Source of the DNA: Campylobacter sp. MG1
GTDB lineage: Bacteria; Campylobacterota; Campylobacteria; Campylobacterales; Campylobacteraceae
Length of the DNA: 64,000 bases
Reading direction: 5' to 3'
NCBI RefSeq assembly: GCF_026616895.1
Contig: NZ_JANYME010000003.1
Coordinates: forward strand, 169,826-233,825
The notes below the pieces were generated by a model that worked only from the letters and a program-made list of their open reading frames with translations, searched no databases and was not told the DNA's origin. The number at the start of each line of letters is the position of its first letter. The first letter of the stretch is position 1. Positions 7,925 through 16,441 of the stretch are shown here, piece by piece. The position numbers were made by a program, and so were the translations under genes.

Positions 7925-8788
7925 ATGATATATTTACCTAATGAATTAAGTAAAATCAGCAAAAATGTTATAAGTTCTAATTATCTTAATCTTTGTTTAT
8001 ATGAAACTAGAAAAAATGATGATTATTATGAAGTATTATTTGATGATTATGCTCTTGTTTTTATAAATGATGGATATAAAATGATACATACTAAAAAGCA
8101 AGATTTTACAATTAATAAAAACGAGATTTTGTTTTTTACAAAAGGCTCATATCTAATAAAAGACTGCGTAGAAAATAACTATTATAATTCAATTATAATT
8201 TGTTTTAAAGAAAGTATTTTAATAGAACTAATTTATAAATATAAAGCCCTTTTAAATAGTAATTTTACAACCGATGAGCATATTTTTAAGCTAAATTCTA
8301 ATGAATTATTAAGCTCAATTTTTACATCATTTTTACCTTGTTTTAGTTATAAAACTAATGAAGATATTTTAAAATTAAAATTTGAAGAATTATTTTTAGC
8401 CCTACTTTATAGTAAAAATAATCAAAGTTTTTTATCATTTTTAAAGACCATAATCACCAATTTTAAACTATCTTTATATCAGATATTTTCATATTGCGAA
8501 CAAGATTTTCAAAGCGTAAATGATATGGCAAAAATATCTAATATGTCCTTAACTACTTTTAGCAAAAACTTCAAACAAAGTTTTGGAATTAGCCCTAAAG
8601 AATGGCTTGATAATAAAAAATTTGAAAAGGCAAAATTCTTATTAGAATTTTCAAACAAAAACATTACAGAAATATGTTTAGAAGTAGGATTTAACTCACC
8701 TGCTTGGTTTATTTCACGCTATAAAAAAAGATATAATAAAACCCCAAAACAATTTCAAAAATCAAAAAACTTATATTTTTTACATTAA
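7925..8788 (+). CDS. AraC-family transcriptional regulator
   Basis: The C-terminal 100 residues form the AraC double helix-turn-helix: SVNDMAKISNMSLTTFSKNF, then FGISPKEWLDNKKFEKAKFL and ICLEVGFNSPAWFISRYKKR ending in the typical TPKQF. The N-terminal 160 residues look like a cupin-type sensor domain without recognisable ligand residues. The gene is divergent from the sugar-acid operon and shares its control region, so it is probably the operon's regulator. In C. jejuni, as I recall, an IclR-type protein (Cj0480c) holds this place, so the regulator seems to have been exchanged. An AAGGCG site precedes the ATG. Confidence 0.88.
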   Translation: MIYLPNELSKISKNVISSNYLNLCLYETRKNDDYYEVLFDDYALVFINDGYKMIHTKKQDFTINKNEILFFTKGSYLIKDCVENNYYNSIIICFKESILIELIYKYKALLNSNFTTDEHIFKLNSNELLSSIFTSFLPCFSYKTNEDILKLKFEELFLALLYSKNNQSFLSFLKTIITNFKLSLYQIFSYCEQDFQSVNDMAKISNMSLTTFSKNFKQSFGISPKEWLDNKKFEKAKFLLEFSNKNITEICLEVGFNSPAWFISRYKKRYNKTPKQFQKSKNLYFLH

Positions 8789-8850
8789 AACTATTAGAAA
8801 TAAAATTCTTTTTTCCTTATAATTTTTCAAAAATTATTTAAGGAGAAAAG

Positions 8851-9681
8851 ATGAAAAAATATATTTTAAGTTTAGCATTACTTGCTAGTATGAATGCAAT
8901 GGAAGTTAAAGAAATCAATGCTTTTGCTTCGCCTGAGAGTGTTGTGGCAAATAAAGATTATGTATTTGTCTCAAATGTAGGTCAAAAAATTGAGCCTTTA
9001 AACAAGGATTTAGATGGTTATATAAATATAATCTCAAAAGCTGATGATAAAATCAATGTATTTGTAAAGAATTTAAATGCTCCGAAAGGTATGAAGATTA
9101 TTAACAATACACTTTATGTTGTAGATATTGATACTTTATACGGCTTTGATATAACAAGCAAAAAAGAAGTATTTAAGCTAGAAATTAAAGGCTCGGTATT
9201 TTTAAATGCAATTGAGAGCTTAGACAATGATACTCTTTTAGTAAGTGATACTGGCACTTATACGATTTTTGAAATCAATTTAAAAGATAAAAACTATAAA
9301 ACTTTTATGAATATTGACAAAAGTTATGGTGGTCCTAATGGCTTATTAATTGATAAAAATTCTTTATATGTTGTAGGGTATGATCCTAGTGAAAAAGATG
9401 GCGGAGCTATTTTAAAAATTGATTTAGCTAGTAAAAATGTAGAAAAACTAAGTGATAATTTAGAGCAATTTGATGGAATTGTTAAAATTAATGATGATAT
9501 TTTAGTATCTAGCTGGGGTAAAGAGCTAAATGGTTATATTTATAAACTTAATCAAAATAAATTAGAAAAACTAGATTTAAAAGCACTTAAAGGACCTGCT
9601 GATATGTTTTATGATAACTCTACAAACACACTTTTAGTGCCTGAAATGGCTAATAATTCTTTATTAAAAATCAAATTATAA
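8851..9681 (+). CDS. Secreted SMP-30/NHL-like beta-propeller protein
   Basis: The product has a signal peptide (MKKYILSLALLASMNAMEV, probable cleavage after about residue 16) and then about 260 residues of repeated beta-strand units, for example LDNDTLLVSDTGTYTIFEIN and IDKNSLYVVGYDPSEKDGGA. These resemble SMP-30/gluconolactonase or NHL-type propellers. It is therefore probably periplasmic, but no catalytic residues can be assigned with confidence. It follows the AraC gene by 62 bases on the same strand with its own AAGGAG site. It may belong to the same sugar regulon, for example as a lactonase; this is only suggested by position. Confidence 0.65.
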   Translation: MKKYILSLALLASMNAMEVKEINAFASPESVVANKDYVFVSNVGQKIEPLNKDLDGYINIISKADDKINVFVKNLNAPKGMKIINNTLYVVDIDTLYGFDITSKKEVFKLEIKGSVFLNAIESLDNDTLLVSDTGTYTIFEINLKDKNYKTFMNIDKSYGGPNGLLIDKNSLYVVGYDPSEKDGGAILKIDLASKNVEKLSDNLEQFDGIVKINDDILVSSWGKELNGYIYKLNQNKLEKLDLKALKGPADMFYDNSTNTLLVPEMANNSLLKIKL

Positions 9682-9685
9682 TTAG

Positions 9686-9718
9686 AATTTACTATGAGAA
9701 AATCTCTCATAGTAAATT
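9686..9718. terminator. Bidirectional terminator
   Basis: A perfect 14-base stem (AATTTACTATGAGA with TCTCATAGTAAATT) and a 5-base loop sit between two converging genes, with AT-rich runs on both sides. Confidence 0.8.
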
Positions 9719-9730
9719 AATAAAAATAGT

Positions 9731-10312
9731 TTAGATATTTTTTAAAGCCATAACTAATTGAATTCTATTTTTTACTCCAACTTTTTGATATATGCTAGAT
9801 GAAATGGATTTTATAGTTCTTTCACTTAAATTTAACATCTCAGCTATTGATGAATTACTCAACCCGTCTTTTATGTAATTAGCAACTATTTTTTCTCTTT
9901 CATCTAAAACATTAAAAATTGCAAAATTATCTTGTTTATAACTTTGATTTATTAAATTTACCATATTAGCAACTATGTCAGGTAGTAACCATACACCACC
10001 ATTTTTAATACAATTTATAGCATCAACAAAATGTATTTTTTGCATTCTCGCATTTGCATATCCTCTAGCGCCTTTATTTAAAAAATTATGTGCTTCAACA
10101 AAATTTGGGTTTTTAGATAATACTAAGCATTTAAAATTATTTAAAGCCAATTCCTCTAAATCATCTATATTATCACATATAACAACATCTATTGATTTAA
10201 ATTTATTAATTATTACTCCATTATATTCAGTAAAATATATATTAAAATCGCTTAAAATTTCCTCTAGATAATTCTTAATTTCCCTATCTTTTATATTAAT
10301 TGCAATCTTCAT
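9731..10312 (-). CDS. LuxR-type response-regulator-like protein
   Basis: The last 65 residues are a LuxR/NarL helix-turn-helix: LDEREKIVANYIKDGLSNSS, IAEMLNLSERTIKSISSSIY and QKVGVKNRIQLV. The first 120 residues resemble a receiver domain with an Asp in VVICDN and a Lys after LVLS, but the acidic pocket is weak, so phosphorylation is uncertain. At 193 residues it is somewhat short for a NarL-type regulator. Its ATG overlaps the stop of the membrane fusion gene (TAATG), so it is the last gene of the Lap-type operon and probably controls adhesin secretion or its own operon. Confidence 0.85.
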   Translation of the reverse strand: MKIAINIKDREIKNYLEEILSDFNIYFTEYNGVIINKFKSIDVVICDNIDDLEELALNNFKCLVLSKNPNFVEAHNFLNKGARGYANARMQKIHFVDAINCIKNGGVWLLPDIVANMVNLINQSYKQDNFAIFNVLDEREKIVANYIKDGLSNSSIAEMLNLSERTIKSISSSIYQKVGVKNRIQLVMALKNI

Positions 10313-11607
10313 TATCTCTCCCTTAAAGCATTTTGTTTAGTTTTAAATATAGGCTTTAATAAATAGTCTAGTATTGTTTTTTTGCCAGTAACAATATCAG
10401 CATTTACTATCATGCCCACTTTAATATTTAAAGGTTTTTCATCTGTTCCTAAGTGATTTTTGTCTGTTATAATCCTTACTAAATAAAAACTCTCTCCTTT
10501 ATCATTAGTTTCGGTATCAGCACTAATTTGCATAACCTTTCCCTCAAGTCCGCCATAAATACTAAAATCATAAGCACTTACTTTAATAATAGCTCTTAAA
10601 CCTTCTCTTAAAAATGCCACATCAGCAGGTTTAACCTTAACTTCAGCTATTAATTTATCGTCAAGTGGAACTATTTCAGCTATATTTTCACCTGGCTTAA
10701 TTACTCCTGAAACAGTATGAACATTAAGCTTTGAAACTATACCATTTACAGGGCTTTTTACTAAAGTTCTATCAACCCTATCATCAAGACCTATTTGACT
10801 TTTATTAATTCTAGCAATTTCAGCATTTGTTTCGTTTAATTCTTTTTTAGAATCATTTTTAAAACCTAAAGTAATTTCTTTCAAAGCTGCTTCAGCCTTT
10901 GGTAATGATAATCTAGCTTGTGATAAATCACCTCTTACATCATTTAATTGTCTACTAACTTGTAAATATTCTACTTCGCTAACACTACCTTTTTTATATA
11001 AATTATATGTTAAATCATTTTGTTTAGAGATTAAGTTGTAACTAGTACCTAAATGTGCTATTCTTGATTTTAATTCTTTAACTTCACTTTCTTTTTGAGA
11101 TATTTTCTCTCTTAATTGTGCTATATTACTCTTATATAAACTTTCTTCATTTTTGAGTGTAGCTGGAAAAATTTTATTAAGCTCATCTTCAGTTAGTATA
11201 CTTGTATCAAAATTAGTATCATTAGCTTGTGCATTTAATCTTATTTTCTTTGCTAATAACTCACTAATTTTCACTTCACTCTCGCCTAAAGAACTCTCAA
11301 AACTTTTATTATCAATCTTAAGCAATACTTGACCTTTTTTTACAACATCACCTTCTCTTACTAATAATTCTTGAACAATACCACCTTCTAAATTTTGAAC
11401 AACTTGATTTTGACCGCTTGGCACTACCTTACCTTGTCCTCTAGTAATCTCATCAATATCAGCAAAACCCATCCAGCATATAATTCCAATTACGCAAATT
11501 AATATTATATATAACATTGTCTTAGTTTTTTGAGAACTTTTTGCTAAAACTGCTTGAGATAAACTATTCATATAATTTAAATCATCTTGAGTATATTTTT
11601 GTTTCAT
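10312..11607 (-). CDS. Type I secretion membrane fusion protein (LapC/HlyD family)
   Basis: This periplasmic adaptor links the inner-membrane ABC transporter to the outer-membrane TolC-like channel. It has one N-terminal membrane segment (about residues 30–48, MLYIILICVIGIICWMGFAD). A lipoyl/barrel-sandwich segment follows (GGIVQELLVREGDVVKKGQV), then a long alpha-helical hairpin (about 150–270) and a C-terminal beta-barrel domain with VKSPVNGIVSKL and the HlyD signature near GKVMQISADTE. At 431 residues it is normal. It overlaps the ABC gene by 4 bases. Confidence 0.92.
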   Translation of the reverse strand: MKQKYTQDDLNYMNSLSQAVLAKSSQKTKTMLYIILICVIGIICWMGFADIDEITRGQGKVVPSGQNQVVQNLEGGIVQELLVREGDVVKKGQVLLKIDNKSFESSLGESEVKISELLAKKIRLNAQANDTNFDTSILTEDELNKIFPATLKNEESLYKSNIAQLREKISQKESEVKELKSRIAHLGTSYNLISKQNDLTYNLYKKGSVSEVEYLQVSRQLNDVRGDLSQARLSLPKAEAALKEITLGFKNDSKKELNETNAEIARINKSQIGLDDRVDRTLVKSPVNGIVSKLNVHTVSGVIKPGENIAEIVPLDDKLIAEVKVKPADVAFLREGLRAIIKVSAYDFSIYGGLEGKVMQISADTETNDKGESFYLVRIITDKNHLGTDEKPLNIKVGMIVNADIVTGKKTILDYLLKPIFKTKQNALRER

Positions 11608-13736
11608 TTTACTGCTCCAAGCTGTTTTAATACTTCATCTTTTTTTCCATCCATAACTATTTTCGAATTATCTATTACAATTATTCTATCAACCAACTTT
11701 AATAATGATTGTTTATGAGTTATAACAATTAAAGTTTTATTTTCACAAGCATTCTTAAGATTATTTATTATCTTATTTTCTGTTTGCGTATCTATTTGAT
11801 TAGTAGGTTCATCAAGCAACATAATAGGCGTATTAGTTATAAATGCTCTAGCTATAGCAATAGCCTGTCTTTGACCACCGCTAATACCTTCCCCACGCTC
11901 ATAAACTGGCATATCAAATCCTAATGGATGTAAATTTACAAATTCATTAACACATGCAATATTAGAAGCGCTAATTATCTCTTCATCACTCACATACGGT
12001 GCTTTAAAAATAATATTATCTCTTAGAGTTCCTTTAAAAAGCATAATATCTTGTGAAACATAACCTATATGCTCTCTTAAATCCACTGGGTCAATTTGTT
12101 CTGTGTCAATACCATCAATATGAATACTACCACTACTAGGCTCATAAAGTCCCATAATTAATTTTTCAATAGTTGTCTTTCCACTACCATTTTTACCTAT
12201 TATTGCAACTTTTTCTCCTGGCTCTATTTTAAATGACACACCTGATAAAGATTCTTTTTTTGCATCTGGATAAGAAAAATGTACATTTTTAAATTCAATA
12301 CCACCTAAAAATGCATTACGCCTTACAAATTTTCTACCATTTTCACGCTCAACAGGTAAATTCATGATATCATCTAAACTCTTATAGGCTGTTTTAGTTT
12401 GTTCATAATTTGATATTAAAGAAGCTACCTGACCCATAGGTGCTATAGCACGAGAACTAAGAATCACGCTAGCAATAAGCCCACCCATACTAAGCTCCAT
12501 ATCCTTAATCATATAAACACCCATAGCTATTATCGCAACTGTATTAAATTGAACTAAGAATCCTGTAACCATAGGAATTGAACTTGATAAAATTTTACTT
12601 TTTATACTTTTATTTGCTATTTCACCAGTAGCTTCTTCGTATATCCATTGTGAAGATGATGCTGCACTAAGTGTTTTAATAGTTTCTAAGGTATTAAGAC
12701 TTTCAATTAATACACCATTTTTATAAGCACTTGCTTCGTATGTACTCTCAATTGATTTTTGTAAAGGCTTTCTAATTGAAAAAGTATATGCTAAAATCAA
12801 AAACATAACTACAATAGGCACTATTACTAAATGCCCTGCTAAAAAATAAATAGTAATTAGAAAAATTACACAAAATGGTAAATCTACTATAGCGGCTATA
12901 CTAGCACTTGCAAAGAAGCTTTTTAATGTATCAAATTCCTTTAAATTTTGAGCAAAAGAACCAACACTTTTCGGTCTAGCACTAAGTTTAATATCTAAAA
13001 CTCTTTCATAAATGATAGAACTCATAATAATATCACTTTTTTTAGAAGCTGTTTCTAAAAAATACGCTCTTACTAATTTTATTACCAAATCAATAATATA
13101 AACAACTAATACACCTAAAGCTAATACCCATAAAGTTTCAATAGCATTATTAGGAACCACTCTATCATACACATTCATAGTAAAAAGTGGTCCAGCTAAT
13201 ACAAATAAATTTATAATCAAAGATGCTAATAAAACATCTATATAAATAGGCTTGCTCTTTTTAAGAGTATCCCAAAACCAATGCTCATTAGGATTATTTT
13301 TAAGATTGTTTATTTCATTTTTAATTACAAATTCTTTTTTTAAATAAAAAGCATAACCTAAATATTCTTCTTCAATATCTTTAACATCAACTAATGTAGC
13401 AGCACCATCAAAACCTGGAAAAATTATGCTTAACTTATCATCATGAAAACCTTGTAATATACAAGCTTTTTGATTTTTTAATACTAAAATACAAGGTAAA
13501 ACTAAATTTGGTATATCTTTTAATTCCTTTTTTACTAAAGTACTAGCAAAACCTGCCCTTTTTGCAGCTCTACTAAATAAAGATTTTTTACTATTTTTAG
13601 AAAAAAGCTCTATTCCTCCTAAATTTTTATCATACGGCAAACCAGCCGTTAATGCATCGGCACTATAAGGATTGTTATAAAGCTTAGTTAAAATTACTAA
13701 GCAATCTAATAATTCATCTGTTTTGGTATTATTCAT
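11604..13736 (-). CDS. Type I secretion ABC transporter (LapB/LssB type)
   Basis: The protein powers export of a large adhesin directly from the cytoplasm. Residues 1–130 are a C39-peptidase-like domain lacking the catalytic Cys, as in RTX/adhesin exporters that do not cut their substrate. The membrane domain with about six segments spans residues 160–440. The nucleotide-binding domain at about 485–710 has Walker A GKNGSGKTT, signature GEGISGGQRQ and Walker B IMLLDEPT followed by an H-loop (VITHKQS). At 710 residues it matches the family. It lies between the LapD-like and LapC-like genes. Confidence 0.93.
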   Translation of the reverse strand: MNNTKTDELLDCLVILTKLYNNPYSADALTAGLPYDKNLGGIELFSKNSKKSLFSRAAKRAGFASTLVKKELKDIPNLVLPCILVLKNQKACILQGFHDDKLSIIFPGFDGAATLVDVKDIEEEYLGYAFYLKKEFVIKNEINNLKNNPNEHWFWDTLKKSKPIYIDVLLASLIINLFVLAGPLFTMNVYDRVVPNNAIETLWVLALGVLVVYIIDLVIKLVRAYFLETASKKSDIIMSSIIYERVLDIKLSARPKSVGSFAQNLKEFDTLKSFFASASIAAIVDLPFCVIFLITIYFLAGHLVIVPIVVMFLILAYTFSIRKPLQKSIESTYEASAYKNGVLIESLNTLETIKTLSAASSSQWIYEEATGEIANKSIKSKILSSSIPMVTGFLVQFNTVAIIAMGVYMIKDMELSMGGLIASVILSSRAIAPMGQVASLISNYEQTKTAYKSLDDIMNLPVERENGRKFVRRNAFLGGIEFKNVHFSYPDAKKESLSGVSFKIEPGEKVAIIGKNGSGKTTIEKLIMGLYEPSSGSIHIDGIDTEQIDPVDLREHIGYVSQDIMLFKGTLRDNIIFKAPYVSDEEIISASNIACVNEFVNLHPLGFDMPVYERGEGISGGQRQAIAIARAFITNTPIMLLDEPTNQIDTQTENKIINNLKNACENKTLIVITHKQSLLKLVDRIIVIDNSKIVMDGKKDEVLKQLGAVK

Positions 13737-13740
13737 TTAT

Positions 13741-15768
13741 TTATCCCTGTCTAATTTCACTTAAAAATCTACCTTGAACTAAATTAATATTTAGTTTCTT
13801 AACTTTTTGTAAAGTCTCATCATTTTCTATACCTATTACAATTATATTAACGCCTTTTGAATTTAATATAATATCTAATGAATCTTTAGCTCTACTAGTA
13901 TTAGCATCTTCTAATAAATCTAATAATAAATTACTTTGTATTTTTATATAACTTACATTTAATTCATTTAAAATATTTAAATTTTCCTTATTTAAAGCAA
14001 AATGGTCTAATCCTAAAATTATATTATAAGGTCTAATAAATTTAGCAAATGATAATAAACTTCTAAAATCTAAGTCTTTATTCATAGGTAATTCTAAATA
14101 TATTTTATTGTCGTGCTTAATTTTAAATATCTTTTCTAATTCAGCATAATTTTCTTCTTTTATTATTTCATTTGAAATATTAATTGATATATCTTTACCA
14201 AAATTACTAGTTATAGCTTTATTTAAAACATATAAATCTAATTTTTTACCTAAATTAAGCTCATTTACCATAGGCATAAAATACCCTGCACTTTTTAATT
14301 CACCATTATAATTTAACCTAAGATATAATTCACTATGATAAACTTCATCATTATTTAAAACATCTTGCATAGCAAAACAAAATTCATCTTTTTCAATAGC
14401 ATTATTAATAAAATCTCTATATTGTTCTTTTCCAAGGACTAAACTAGCATTACTATCTGATTTATTCAAAGAAAAATTCTTTTTATTTTTAATTAGAAGC
14501 AAGTCTAATTCCGATAAAATTTCGTTCATTTTCTTATTTTCATAAGAGCTTATAGATGAAATAATACTAAATTCATTACTATCTATATCATATTCTTTAA
14601 ATAATAATTCTAAATCAATTAAAATTTTATAACATGAATTTTCAAACTCTTGTGATTTTTCACCTAATATAATAAAATCATTTTCATTTAATGAAAATAT
14701 ACATTCATTATCAAAAACATGATTATTTGTTTTTAATAATTCAGCAATTTTTTGTAGAAACTCTAATGATTTATTAAAACCTAACAACTTTTTAAAATTA
14801 TAAGTTTCTTTTATGCTTAACAAAAAGCAATATCCCGAAGAACGTTCTTCTGTATTTAATAATTCAGTAAATTTATTAACAAAATATCTACGATTTAATA
14901 ATTTAGTTCTTTCATCTTTATATAATAATTCATTATATTTATCTAATGTTTCACTTTCTTTTTCAAAAATATCCTTAACTTTACCAACCATAGAGTTCAT
15001 AGCCATAACCATCTTTTTAATCTCTTGAGTGAAAGGTAATTTATTTTGTATAATAAATTGATGTTCTAATATAGCTTCTGCTTGTTCTCTTACTTTATTT
15101 AATGGCGCTAAAATAGTTTTTAAAGCAAAATAAATAATAACCATTGATAAAACACAAATAATAAATAAATTTATAAATAAAACTTTTAATGTAGTATATA
15201 ATTGCGAGTATGCAAATACAGGACTAATTTGTACATAAACAGTCCCTACTTTATTCCAAGTAATAATTTCAAATGATGATTCAGGTGGAACTATATCAAC
15301 AAGTTTTACAAACCAATCACTAATTCCAAAATAATCATCTTCTTGATAAGCTTCATAAACAACATTATCATTTACATCTTTAAAACTTATTCTTTTATAA
15401 AATCCACTATTAAATATACTATCTATCATTAATGAAACAGCCTCTTTATCAACTATATCACCAACATTACTTTCTGTATTATTACTAATAATATTAGTTT
15501 GTTTAATATCTTCTGATGTATTATTTTGATTATTTTCTTGAGCAACAATATCTTGAAGTGTTTGCTCATCGCTAATATCACTTTGAATAGGTTTTTTTAA
15601 ATTAGTAGATATTGCTAATCCTAAAGATGTAGCTGTATGTTTAGCATTAACACTTAATTGATCTTGTATAAATTCATTAGTAGTTGAATAATTTTTAACA
15701 CCCACAATAGCTAAAATTATTAATATAAAAACAATAGCTCCAAACATAATCTGTTTAAACAATGTCAT
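13741..15768 (-). CDS. LapD-like c-di-GMP receptor (degenerate GGDEF/EAL)
   Basis: This inner-membrane protein would hold the LapG-like protease inactive when c-di-GMP is high. A membrane segment (residues 5–24), a periplasmic region of about 155 residues (25–180), a second membrane segment (VLFINLFIICVLSMVIIYFA) and a HAMP-like linker precede the GGDEF and EAL domains. The GGDEF motif reads NENDFIILGE and the EAL motif is absent (FCFAMQDVL), so both enzymes are probably inactive and the protein is a binder. The periplasmic part includes a 60-residue Asn/Glu-rich insertion (about 65–120). It overlaps lapG by 4 bases. Confidence 0.88.
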   Translation of the reverse strand: MTLFKQIMFGAIVFILIILAIVGVKNYSTTNEFIQDQLSVNAKHTATSLGLAISTNLKKPIQSDISDEQTLQDIVAQENNQNNTSEDIKQTNIISNNTESNVGDIVDKEAVSLMIDSIFNSGFYKRISFKDVNDNVVYEAYQEDDYFGISDWFVKLVDIVPPESSFEIITWNKVGTVYVQISPVFAYSQLYTTLKVLFINLFIICVLSMVIIYFALKTILAPLNKVREQAEAILEHQFIIQNKLPFTQEIKKMVMAMNSMVGKVKDIFEKESETLDKYNELLYKDERTKLLNRRYFVNKFTELLNTEERSSGYCFLLSIKETYNFKKLLGFNKSLEFLQKIAELLKTNNHVFDNECIFSLNENDFIILGEKSQEFENSCYKILIDLELLFKEYDIDSNEFSIISSISSYENKKMNEILSELDLLLIKNKKNFSLNKSDSNASLVLGKEQYRDFINNAIEKDEFCFAMQDVLNNDEVYHSELYLRLNYNGELKSAGYFMPMVNELNLGKKLDLYVLNKAITSNFGKDISINISNEIIKEENYAELEKIFKIKHDNKIYLELPMNKDLDFRSLLSFAKFIRPYNIILGLDHFALNKENLNILNELNVSYIKIQSNLLLDLLEDANTSRAKDSLDIILNSKGVNIIVIGIENDETLQKVKKLNINLVQGRFLSEIRQG

Positions 15769-16430
15769 AAGTCACCCTTTTTTAATTTTTCTAAATAATC
15801 TGACCAATCTTTAGTATATTTAGACGATTTAGCTGATAATTTACCACTTGATGCCTGTTTAGTTAAAAACAAATCTTTAGCATTAAATGTTAATACTGGC
15901 TTTAAATCATTCCTTTGATTAGCTCGTTTAATAGTCGTTGTATTACTATCTAAAATAAATGGTATATCACCTGGTTTTTCATAATAAGATAAAACCATAT
16001 GAGAAATCCACTTTCCACCGAAATTTGCATATACATAGGTAAAAAATAATTTATTTTCACTAACACCTAAATTTAATAATGTTAAATACTTGGCAATAAC
16101 AAAATCTTCACAATCGCCACGACCCTTGCCTAAAGATTCAAATCTATTAGCCCAATAATCTGTTTTTCCCCAAGTATCTTTATCATCTGCCCACCTTAAA
16201 ATACTAGGATTATTAAAAAACTCATTAACTTTAACAAGTTTTACAGCCTCATTTTGTCCGCTTAAATCACTTATTAATTTATCTAATTTTTCTAGTTTTT
16301 TAACACCACTATCACCATAAGTGGAAGCCATACGCTTATATGTTTCTGATTTAATAAACGAAGAGCTAAATAAAGTAATACTAAAAATAAGAGCGACAAA
16401 AATCACTCTTATAAAAATACTATTATTCAT
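15765..16430 (-). CDS. LapG-like periplasmic cysteine protease (BTLCP)
   Basis: Bacterial transglutaminase-like cysteine proteases of this family cut the N-terminus of a type I-secreted adhesin to release it from the surface. The catalytic triad is visible as Cys in GRGDCEDFVIAKY (about residue 107), His in WISHMVLSYY and Asp in FILDSNTT. An N-terminal hydrophobic signal (about residues 6–24) sends it to the periplasm. Family landmarks also include YGDSGVKKL and RWADDKDTWG. At 221 residues it is normal length. Its position next to the LapD-like gene supports the pairing. Confidence 0.92.
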   Translation of the reverse strand: MNNSIFIRVIFVALIFSITLFSSSFIKSETYKRMASTYGDSGVKKLEKLDKLISDLSGQNEAVKLVKVNEFFNNPSILRWADDKDTWGKTDYWANRFESLGKGRGDCEDFVIAKYLTLLNLGVSENKLFFTYVYANFGGKWISHMVLSYYEKPGDIPFILDSNTTTIKRANQRNDLKPVLTFNAKDLFLTKQASSGKLSAKSSKYTKDWSDYLEKLKKGDL

Positions 16431-16441
16431 ATTTTCCTAAA

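Noticed and set aside
11604..13736. N-terminal C39 domain as an active bacteriocin peptidase
   Set aside because: The catalytic Cys is not present and the operon is of Lap type, so the domain is probably a non-cleaving substrate docking domain.
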